DNA from: Myroides sp. WP-1
GTDB lineage: Bacteria > Bacteroidota > Bacteroidia > Flavobacteriales > Flavobacteriaceae
NCBI RefSeq assembly: GCF_014145635.1
Contig: NZ_JACHTC010000026.1
Span: 1 to 37,752, forward strand
DNA length: 37,752 nucleotides
Direction of reading: 5' to 3'
In this document: positions 31,821 to 37,752 of the stretch, one piece after another
Layout: each line of letters opens with the position of its first letter
Position numbering within the stretch: the first letter of the stretch is position 1
Made by a program: the position numbers and the translations under genes
Notes under the pieces: generated by a model
The model's database searches: none
What the model saw: the letters and a program-made list of their open reading frames with translations, nothing else
What the model was told of the DNA's origin: nothing

Positions 31821-32603
31821 TTATTTTAAACTTGCTATGATAGCATCGATTTTTTCTCTTTCTTCTTCAGCTAAAGCGCTATCAACAAGAATACGTCCAC
31901 TGTGTTCATCTGTGATGATTTTTTTACGCGCAGCGATCTCTACTTGCGTTTGTGGTGGAATAGTGAAGTACGATCCTACAGAAGCTCCTCTTTCAATAGA
32001 TACTACTGCTAATCCGTTTTTCACTCCTTGTCTGATTCTCAAATAAGCATTTAATAAACGCTCTTCGATATCTTGTTTGAATTCATCCGATTTAGCTAAC
32101 AACGTTTGCTCTTCGCGTTCTGTTTCTGACATAATGTTTTTCAACTCTGCTTCAATGTGCATTAAGTGTTCATTACGCCCTGTTAAACGCTCTTCTGTTT
32201 GTGCAATATTGCTCTTTTTATTCTCGATGCTCACTTTCATTTCACGAATGTGTTTTTCAGCAAGCTCGATTTCTAACTTTTGGAACTCAATTTCTTTTTC
32301 TAAAGAGTTGAATTCTCTGTTATTTTTCACTTCGTTTTGTTGCTCAGTGTACTTTTTGATAGCTTCTTTAAACTCTTCAATAGCTGATTTTTTTTCTTTA
32401 ATACCAGCTTCGATGCTATTTAAATCTGCATGAAGTTTCTCTAAGCGTTTGTTAAGTCCAGCAACTTCGTCTTTTAGATCTTCAACTTCAAGAGGTAGCT
32501 CTCCTCTCATATTTCTGATTTCATCGATTCTTGAGTCAATCAATTGTAAGTCGTAAAGCGCTCTTAATTTCTCTTCAACCGTTAATTCTTTTTTCTTTGT
32601 CAT
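31821..32603 (-). CDS. Zinc-ribbon-family coiled-coil protein lacking the zinc cysteines
   Basis: This 260-residue protein is a long coiled coil (about 10-185, rich in Glu, Lys and Leu), followed by a short C-terminal domain with SVGSYFTIPPQTQVEIAARK and ITDEHSGRILVD. In other bacteria that domain is a C4 zinc ribbon with CxxC...CxxC at these places (typically CGGC near the first and CxxCGRIL near the second). Here no cysteine occurs in the whole protein, so zinc cannot be bound in that way. The gene begins 2 bp after the Nif3-like gene, a pairing conserved in several phyla. Function unknown. Confidence 0.88.
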   Translation of the reverse strand: MTKKKELTVEEKLRALYDLQLIDSRIDEIRNMRGELPLEVEDLKDEVAGLNKRLEKLHADLNSIEAGIKEKKSAIEEFKEAIKKYTEQQNEVKNNREFNSLEKEIEFQKLEIELAEKHIREMKVSIENKKSNIAQTEERLTGRNEHLMHIEAELKNIMSETEREEQTLLAKSDEFKQDIEERLLNAYLRIRQGVKNGLAVVSIERGASVGSYFTIPPQTQVEIAARKKIITDEHSGRILVDSALAEEEREKIDAIIASLK

Positions 32604-32605
32604 CG

Positions 32606-33700
32606 TTATAAGTAGTTAACTGGATTCGTATTTACTGTTGATAAAATAACTGCAAAATTAGGCATTTTTTTTGAAAGAAACTCAACTATATAATTTTTTG
32701 TGTATCTTTCACTCTCAAAATGACCTATATCAGCTAAAACAAGCTGATTTTCAGCTTCATAAAATTGATGATATTTTAAATCTGCGGTAATAAATGCATC
32801 TGCTTTTTGCTGTAAAGCCGCTTTTATGGCAAAACTTCCTGAACCGCCTAGTACAGCAACTTTTTGAATAGGCTTATGTAAAAGGGCACTATGACGAATT
32901 CCACCTGTTCCCGTTTTGTCTTTTACCATTTGCAAAAAGGCTGTTTCTTCCATTGGCTCTTTGAATTCGCCAATCATTCCCATCCCTACATTTTGCAAAG
33001 TATTTTCGAGGTTATAAATTTCATAGGCTACTTCTTCATAAGGATGAGCCTGAAACAAAGCAGCGAGAATCTTTCCTTGTAAGTGCTTTTCATAGATAAC
33101 CTCCACTTTGTGTTCCCCAACGATTTCCTCAATCCCTGGTTGACCAAGTACGGGATTACTCTTTTCATTTCCTCTAAAACTTCCTTTTCCTTCTGACACA
33201 AAGCTGCAGTGATCGTAATTGCCTATTGCCCCAGCTCCAACAGCAAACAACGCTTGACGTATCTTTTCTGTCTCTTGTATAGGTACATAGGTTACTAATT
33301 TCTGAATGTAATTGGCTTTAGGAATCAAAATACGGGTATTTTCCAACCCCAAGGTATTGCAAAATATTTTGTTTACCCCTTCTTGGTGATTATCCAAAGC
33401 GGTGTGAATCGCATAAATTGCTATATCATTCTTGATGGCTTTGATGACAGCACGCTCCACGTAATTCTTCCCTGTAATTTTCTTTAATCCCGAAAATAGA
33501 ATGGGATGAAAACAAACAATCAAATTACATTTTTGTGCTATCGCTTCTTCTACTACGGTTTCTAAAGCATCGTGACAAACTAAGATCCCACTTACTTCCT
33601 GCTCATAATTACCAACCAACAAACCAACATTGTCAAAATCTTCTGCATAGCCTAAAGGTGCTAATTCTTCTAAAATGGGAATAATATTTTTTACTTTCAT
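32606..33700 (-). CDS. Nif3-like dinuclear metal centre hexameric protein
   Basis: With the ATG at 33700 the protein has 364 residues. It has the two Nif3 halves: an N-terminal one with DNVGLLVGN, CHDALETVVEEAI, IVCFHPILFSGLK (His ligand) and IYAIHTALDN (His ligand), and a C-terminal one with KVAVLGGSGSFA, ADAFITADLKYH and LADIGHFESE, which carries the remaining His and Glu metal ligands. The insert between them (about 120-225) is the PII-like domain of longer members. Proteins of this family form toroid hexamers; GTP cyclohydrolase-like or hydrolase activity has been proposed for some, but is unsettled. Paired with the zinc-ribbon-like gene. Confidence 0.93.
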   Translation of the reverse strand: MKVKNIIPILEELAPLGYAEDFDNVGLLVGNYEQEVSGILVCHDALETVVEEAIAQKCNLIVCFHPILFSGLKKITGKNYVERAVIKAIKNDIAIYAIHTALDNHQEGVNKIFCNTLGLENTRILIPKANYIQKLVTYVPIQETEKIRQALFAVGAGAIGNYDHCSFVSEGKGSFRGNEKSNPVLGQPGIEEIVGEHKVEVIYEKHLQGKILAALFQAHPYEEVAYEIYNLENTLQNVGMGMIGEFKEPMEETAFLQMVKDKTGTGGIRHSALLHKPIQKVAVLGGSGSFAIKAALQQKADAFITADLKYHQFYEAENQLVLADIGHFESERYTKNYIVEFLSKKMPNFAVILSTVNTNPVNYL

Positions 33701-33737
33701 ATGCTGTATCACTCTGTTCTATTACTTATTTCTTTTT

Positions 33738-33763
33738 CAAAGATAAAAAAATTGATACTTTCG
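33738..33763. promoter_or_regulatory. Divergent -7 elements between the Nif3-like and lpxK genes
   Basis: On the minus strand TATCTTTG (33745-33738) fits TAnnTTTG exactly and serves the Nif3-like operon. On the plus strand TACTTTCG (33756-33763, one mismatch) lies five nt before lpxK, which would give an almost leaderless lpxK mRNA if it is real. Neither has a good -33 TTTG. Confidence 0.45.
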
Positions 33764-33767
33764 TAGG

Positions 33768-34805
33768 ATGAAATTACTGCGTATCCTTCTTTTTCCCTTT
33801 GCCATTTTGTATGGTTTGATTACCAATATACGAAATTGGTTTTATACAATAGCTATCTTCAAGCGTACCTCCTATGCTATACCTACTATTGTGGTGGGAA
33901 ACCTCAGTGTGGGGGGAACGGGAAAAACGCCGATGGTGGAATACATCATTCGCTTACTAAAAGATCAGTACCAAACCACGACTTTGAGTCGAGGGTATAA
34001 GAGAAAGAGTGAAGGTTTCTTTTTGGCTGATGCAGATACGACCATGGAACAGATTGGCGATGAACCCTTTCAGTACCACTGCAAGTTTGACAACATCGAC
34101 GTTGCTGTGGATGCTAAGCGCGTGAACGGGGTAGAAAAAATCTTGCAACGCAAACCTAATACGGAAGTAATTCTGCTAGATGATGCCTTTCAGCACTTAG
34201 CTTTTCAAGGAGGATTATACATATTACTCACCACCTATGACGATCCGTATTTTAAGGATTTTATACTACCTACTGGAAATTTACGCGAATCGAGAAAAGG
34301 AGCGAAACGCGCTGATATCATCGTCATTACAAAGTGTCCCAAGGACCTCAGCGAAGCAAAACAAAAAAGCATAACACAAGAATTACATCTAAAGCAAGGA
34401 CAATTGTCTTTTTTTACGTATATTGATTTTAGTAAAATTGCATATTCAAAGTCTGATTCAGTGGAGGTTACTCAACTAATTCAGGACGATTTTATCTTAG
34501 TGGCAGGTATTGCAAAACCACAATCTTTTTTTGATCACCTCAAAAAAGAAGATACATTGTGTTTAACTTTTCCTGACCATCATCATTTTTCGTCTACTGA
34601 CATTGAACTAATTTTGAATAAAGCACAAGGAAAGAAAATCATCACGACGGAAAAGGATTATGTTCGACTCCAAGGTCTTCTTCCTGAAAGCCAATTATTT
34701 TATTTACCTATTCAAACTGCATTCCTAAATAACAGTGAGGCGTTTGATACTAAAATTTTAAACTATGTGGGAGAAAGTACAAGAAACCGTTCAATTCATC
34801 ATTGA
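33768..34805 (+). CDS. lpxK: Tetraacyldisaccharide 4'-kinase
   Basis: LpxK phosphorylates the 4' position of the lipid A precursor, using ATP, at the inner membrane face. This 345-residue protein has an N-terminal membrane helix (LLRILLFPFAILYGLITNI), a P-loop VGNLSVGGTGKTP (about 43-55), SRGYKRKSEG, the LLDDAFQH motif and ATTEKD-type ending (IITTEKDYVRL). Its presence confirms a lipid A-bearing Gram-negative. The last 41 bp overlap the purine nucleoside phosphorylase gene in another frame, indicating tight coupling. Confidence 0.94.
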   Translation: MKLLRILLFPFAILYGLITNIRNWFYTIAIFKRTSYAIPTIVVGNLSVGGTGKTPMVEYIIRLLKDQYQTTTLSRGYKRKSEGFFLADADTTMEQIGDEPFQYHCKFDNIDVAVDAKRVNGVEKILQRKPNTEVILLDDAFQHLAFQGGLYILLTTYDDPYFKDFILPTGNLRESRKGAKRADIIVITKCPKDLSEAKQKSITQELHLKQGQLSFFTYIDFSKIAYSKSDSVEVTQLIQDDFILVAGIAKPQSFFDHLKKEDTLCLTFPDHHHFSSTDIELILNKAQGKKIITTEKDYVRLQGLLPESQLFYLPIQTAFLNNSEAFDTKILNYVGESTRNRSIHH

Positions 34806-35577
34806 AAAAACCAATTTTAAACCTGAAATCGGTATTGTTTTAGGTTCTGGCTTAGGGAATCTAACCGCGGATATCGCCATCGAACATGAAATTTCGTATG
34901 CTGATATTCCCAATTTTCCAGTATCAACTGTTCAAGGGCACAAAGGTGCTTTGATTTTTGGATCTTTAGGAGGTAAGAAGATTGTTGCTATGCAAGGTCG
35001 TTTTCACTACTACGAGGGATATGATATTAAAACGACTGTATTCCCTATTCGTGTAATGAAATATTTAGGTGTAGATACTCTAATTGTTTCAAACGCTTCT
35101 GGAGGAGTTAATCCTACGTTTAAAGTGGGTGACATTATGATCATCAAAGATCACATCAACGCTTTCCCTGATCACCCTTTACGCGGTCATAATGACGAGC
35201 GTTTTGGCCCTCGATTTGTCAATATGAACGAAGTGTACACCAAAAGCATTATCGAACAAGCGAAAACGATTGCCAAAGCAAAAAACTACGATATTAAAGA
35301 AGGGGTTTATTACGGATTACAAGGACCTACTTTTGAAACGTTAGCAGAATACAAAATGGTAAAAGCTGTAGGTGGAGATTGTGTAGGAATGTCTACTGTA
35401 CCTGAGGTAATTGTTGCCCGACACATGGATATGAAAATTTTCGGTATTTCTGTTATTTCCGACATGGGTAATGAAGAGGGAATCGCCGATGTAAACCACG
35501 ACGAAGTTTTAAAAGCAGTACAGGCAGCTGAACCTATTGCTCGCGATCTAATCAATACATTGGTTTCTAAATTGTAA
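34765..35577 (+). CDS. Purine nucleoside phosphorylase (trimeric, NP-II type)
   Basis: This enzyme splits purine nucleosides with phosphate to free base and ribose 1-phosphate in salvage. The 270-residue length and motifs fit the trimeric, mammalian-like family: GIVLGSGLGNL (phosphate loop), MQGRFHYYEGY with His81, SNASGGVNP (108-116), KDHINAFPDHPLRG and VGMSTVPEVIVARH. Homologs in this phylum start MWE, which supports the start at 34765 and therefore the 41-bp overlap with lpxK. Followed by a perfect-stem terminator. Symbols such as punA or pupG are used for this family; I do not choose one. Confidence 0.94.
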   Translation: MWEKVQETVQFIIEKTNFKPEIGIVLGSGLGNLTADIAIEHEISYADIPNFPVSTVQGHKGALIFGSLGGKKIVAMQGRFHYYEGYDIKTTVFPIRVMKYLGVDTLIVSNASGGVNPTFKVGDIMIIKDHINAFPDHPLRGHNDERFGPRFVNMNEVYTKSIIEQAKTIAKAKNYDIKEGVYYGLQGPTFETLAEYKMVKAVGGDCVGMSTVPEVIVARHMDMKIFGISVISDMGNEEGIADVNHDEVLKAVQAAEPIARDLINTLVSKL

Positions 35578-35594
35578 CAAACTAATTACTACAT

Positions 35595-35631
35595 AAAAAA
35601 AGGCTCTTCATTGCAATGAAGAGCCTTTTTT
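35595..35631 (+). terminator. Terminator of the lpxK-PNP unit
   Basis: A perfect inverted repeat: AGGCTCTTCATTG directly followed by its reverse complement, with an A-run before and a T-run after (35595-35613 / 35614-35631). It can act in both directions, so it may also end the convergent MutS-family gene. Confidence 0.88.
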
Positions 35632-35649
35632 GTTTTTTTGCAAAATTTA

Positions 35650-35730
35650 TGTTTGTCGTTTGGTGTTTGTCATTTAAAGAAAACATCTCCTATTTCAGAA
35701 AAACCTACTGATAACAGATAACTAACTATC
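35650..35730. repeat. Dispersed short repeat, third copy, reaching into the MutS-family gene
   Basis: GTTTGTCGTTTGGTGTTTGTC (35651-35671) and CTACTGATAACAGATAACTA (35705-35724), the latter in inverted orientation, repeat the modules seen at 461-620. The second module runs over the stop codon of the MutS-family gene (35724-35722), so the end of that gene may have been shaped by the repeat. Confidence 0.5.
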
Positions 35731-37503
35731 AATAATCTGCATTTTTTTCATGATGAAGGTCGCATTTTTATTTTGGCAAATTCCATCTCTTATTTTGTAA
35801 TCAAAATGTAAATCGTCATTTTTAATTTCTACCTCAAAGCACTTATTCATCAAAATTTCAGGATGATCGTGCGTTGTATTACACACCTCTAAATCGTGGG
35901 TAGCGATCATTCCATACGTTTGTTCTCTAATTAATTTGAGAATTACGCCTATGGTTCCACTTTGTTTATCGTCTGAGTTTGTTCCTCTCAGGATTTCGTC
36001 CAACAAAACAAAACACGATTCACGTTGTACTTGTTCGATAATCATTTTTAGGCGTTTCACCTCTGCATAGAAGTAAGATTCACTGTCTTCTAAAGAGTCG
36101 GTCAATCGCATAGAAACGAGTAAAGGAAGTGGAAAGAAAGTCGCTTTGGTTGCGCAAATTGGCGCTCCAATACCCGCTAAAACTAAGTTCACTCCTATAG
36201 TTCTTAAAAACGTACTTTTTCCCGACATATTAGATCCAGTTAGAATCACAAAACGTTGGTTAGAGAAATCAATGTCGTTGGTCACGCGTTTTTTCGCATG
36301 GATCAAAGGATGTCCTAAATTTTGAAAAGACATTTTTTTAGTTTCGTTTACTACAGGAAAGGTGTAACTTCTGTTGTTATATGAATAGTTCCCGAGAGAA
36401 TTAAACGCTTCTACTTCTCCTACGATATCAATTACAGTCAGTACTAACCCACCTTTTTCTTTTTTCCATTTCAAGAATTTGTGCAAGACGTGTACGTGAA
36501 ATTGAAACAAACCATTGAACAAAATTGAAACAAACAAGTTCGCTACCGTTTCCAATTGCTCAAATAGACGGGATAATTTTTTCAACTCCGCACTTGCTTT
36601 AAAAGAATCGCTTTTGATTTCTTTTAAGTACGCTTTCATTCGTGTTGTAGCGAATTCTTCTTTTTCAATGCGCTTAATAATCGAGCTATAGCTCTCAATG
36701 GTTTCGTGTATTTTCTCTACTCCACCGAGTTCCACTTGAATAGCGCGTACTTTAGACAACGCACAAATTAGATTGAAAGAAAAAACTGTCGACGCGATAT
36801 ATCCCCAAACAATATTGCTGGAATCGATAAAGAATCCAATTGAAGCAACGACAAAAATCAAAGGCAAAACATAGGCGAGCACTAAAGAAACCTTGCTCAA
36901 TTCATTGACTTTGGATTCACTCCATGCTTTTAAGCGCAAATAGGCGTCTTTACTTAGATTTGATAATTTACTATAGGCATAAATCTCTTGTCTCCATTCT
37001 ACCTTTTGAGATAACTCTTTAATTACCTCTTGGTTTTTGAGTATATCCTCTTTGTTGCTTCTGCTTTTTAAAAGGGTCGCTAAATATTCTTTTCCTTTAT
37101 ACGAAGCTGTTCGATTGAGGTATTGATAAATAGATTTAGGTCCAAAAATATCTAAGTCATAGGCATAAGGGTGATCTGGAGTGTGAAATTCAGCACCATC
37201 TTCAAATACCCATTGATCTTGCTTTACAAATTGATCTTCTTCTTTATTTATTTGCATTAAGGCTTCGGCATAACGCATTTTCCATGAATAAGAAGCGTGA
37301 ATACGCAGAAAAATCAAGAAGACGACTACAAGTCCTCCCGTTACATACAAATACTGATAATCTCCACGAGATACAGACAAATAAAAACAGTATACGATGC
37401 CCAAAAACGCAAGTAAACGCAAGGCTCCTACTACTTTATATTTTTTTCGAATTTCATTGTATTTATGTTGAAAGAGCGCTTGTCTCTTAGCGTAAATTTC
37501 CAT
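35722..37503 (-). CDS. Membrane-anchored MutS-family ATPase
   Basis: This 593-residue protein has the MutS ATPase domain at its C-terminus: Walker A GSNMSGKST (423-431), the DSESYFYAEVKRL segment (473-485), Walker B VLLDEILRGTNSDD (499-512) and ATHDLEV near the end. The region ahead (about 260-400) is helical, like the MutS lever and core. It lacks the mismatch-binding and connector domains of MutS (about 850 residues), and it carries hydrophobic segments at about 24-44, 50-68, 204-225 and 230-250, so it should be an inner-membrane protein. Family members of this type are common in Bacteroidota with unknown role; a direct mismatch-repair function is doubtful. No operon partner is visible. Confidence 0.88.
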   Translation of the reverse strand: MEIYAKRQALFQHKYNEIRKKYKVVGALRLLAFLGIVYCFYLSVSRGDYQYLYVTGGLVVVFLIFLRIHASYSWKMRYAEALMQINKEEDQFVKQDQWVFEDGAEFHTPDHPYAYDLDIFGPKSIYQYLNRTASYKGKEYLATLLKSRSNKEDILKNQEVIKELSQKVEWRQEIYAYSKLSNLSKDAYLRLKAWSESKVNELSKVSLVLAYVLPLIFVVASIGFFIDSSNIVWGYIASTVFSFNLICALSKVRAIQVELGGVEKIHETIESYSSIIKRIEKEEFATTRMKAYLKEIKSDSFKASAELKKLSRLFEQLETVANLFVSILFNGLFQFHVHVLHKFLKWKKEKGGLVLTVIDIVGEVEAFNSLGNYSYNNRSYTFPVVNETKKMSFQNLGHPLIHAKKRVTNDIDFSNQRFVILTGSNMSGKSTFLRTIGVNLVLAGIGAPICATKATFFPLPLLVSMRLTDSLEDSESYFYAEVKRLKMIIEQVQRESCFVLLDEILRGTNSDDKQSGTIGVILKLIREQTYGMIATHDLEVCNTTHDHPEILMNKCFEVEIKNDDLHFDYKIRDGICQNKNATFIMKKMQIIDS

Positions 37504-37543
37504 TTGTTGCTGGTTTGAAGTTGGTTTGATTCATAACTGTTAA

Positions 37544-37551
37544 CAAATATA
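37544..37551 (-). promoter_or_regulatory. -7 promoter element of the MutS-family gene
   Basis: On the minus strand TATATTTG fits TAnnTTTG exactly, 40 nt before the ATG. A TTG lies further upstream (37581-37579), but the spacing is 27 nt, longer than usual. The IS30 element begins about 75 nt upstream of this. Confidence 0.5.
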
Positions 37552-37619
37552 CATAATAATGATAGTGGTGACTTGATACAAGAGGAAAAGAATCACAAAG
37601 AATTTTATCCCTTAAAGAA

Positions 37620-37752
37620 ATGATGGCTGAATTCAACTTGCAAATGCAACAGAATTCTGATTAATAATTTGTTTAAATTTTTCGTTTGGCGTGAGGTATC
37701 CAAGTCTTTTACGAGGTCGATTATTGAGTTTATTTTCAATCCACTTAATCTG
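37620..37752 (-). mobile_element. IS30-family insertion sequence, one end
   Basis: The transposase 3' end and the adjoining GCATTTGCAAGTTGAATTC (minus strand, about 37649-37631) look like the terminal part of an IS30-family element, whose inverted repeats often overlap the end of the gene. The exact border (estimated at about 37620-37630) cannot be fixed without the other end. Confidence 0.6.
37633..37752 (-). CDS. IS30-family transposase, C-terminal 39 residues (cut by window edge)
   Basis: On the minus strand the window end reads in frame to a TGA stop (37635-37633) as a 39-residue C-terminus containing KWIENKLNNRPRKRLGYLTP, then NEKFKQII and a tail NQNSVAFAS. This is the well-known end of the IS30 DDE transposase catalytic domain, including the KxRKxLxYxTP motif; the third catalytic acidic residue (Glu) normally lies just before this and is at or beyond the window edge. 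The rest of the gene and the left end of the element are outside. The start of the element's terminal inverted repeat probably lies close to or just past the stop codon. Confidence 0.88.
   Translation of the reverse strand, partial: QIKWIENKLNNRPRKRLGYLTPNEKFKQIINQNSVAFAS

Overview
The window looks like chromosomal DNA from a member of the Bacteroidota, most likely a Flavobacteriaceae (a Myroides-like genus is my guess, not shown). The evidence is AT-rich DNA with promoter elements of the Bacteroidota type (TTTG, about 19 nt, TAnnTTTG), two secreted proteases with type IX secretion (T9SS) C-terminal sorting domains, many lipoproteins, a SusC-like TonB receptor with a DUF4374 lipoprotein, and families typical of this phylum (BT_3928, DUF1599, DUF4269). 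The left edge is the 5' end of a 16S rRNA gene read leftwards. The right edge is the 3' end of an IS30-family transposase gene.

Layout. 1-704: start of an rRNA operon (minus strand) with three tandem consensus promoters, then a patch of short GT-rich repeats. 705-8558 (all minus): an accessory, secretion-oriented block with S8 protease 1 (T9SS), a phosphate-selective-type porin, a cholesterol-dependent-cytolysin-like pore-forming protein, an AT-rich 600-bp gap, and S8 protease 2 (T9SS). Most of these genes have their own terminator. 8660-12954: M3 peptidase lipoprotein, rlmH, and convergent with rlmH a folP-lipoprotein pair. 12955-17113: a plus-strand unit (DUF1599, BT_3928/DoxX-like, DppB-like permease, TlpA thioredoxin, tpiA) closed by a terminator. 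17154-19512: AraC regulator, then on the minus strand DUF4269, an SMR efflux pump and a GNAT acetyltransferase. 19629-21581: a second-type FabF under an adjacent TetR regulator, with matching palindromes upstream of both genes. 21636-26044: MscS channel and two orphan lipoproteins. 26080-29891: TonB receptor plus DUF4374 lipoprotein. 30003-37551: housekeeping genes (RluF-type pseudouridine synthase, alpha/beta hydrolase, cysteine-less zinc-ribbon relative, Nif3-like, LpxK, purine nucleoside phosphorylase, membrane-anchored MutS-family ATPase).

How the genes work together. The left block would export proteins to or beyond the outer membrane; the CDC-like protein lacks the canonical undecapeptide and carries a different C-terminal domain, and is the most unusual gene here. 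The DoxX/TlpA pair probably handles redox chemistry at the envelope. The TonB receptor and DUF4374 lipoprotein probably bind and import a metal-chelate such as a siderophore. The TetR/FabF pair looks like a self-contained fatty-acid-synthesis regulatory module.

All calls rest on reading the sequence and on recalled family features; no database search was run.
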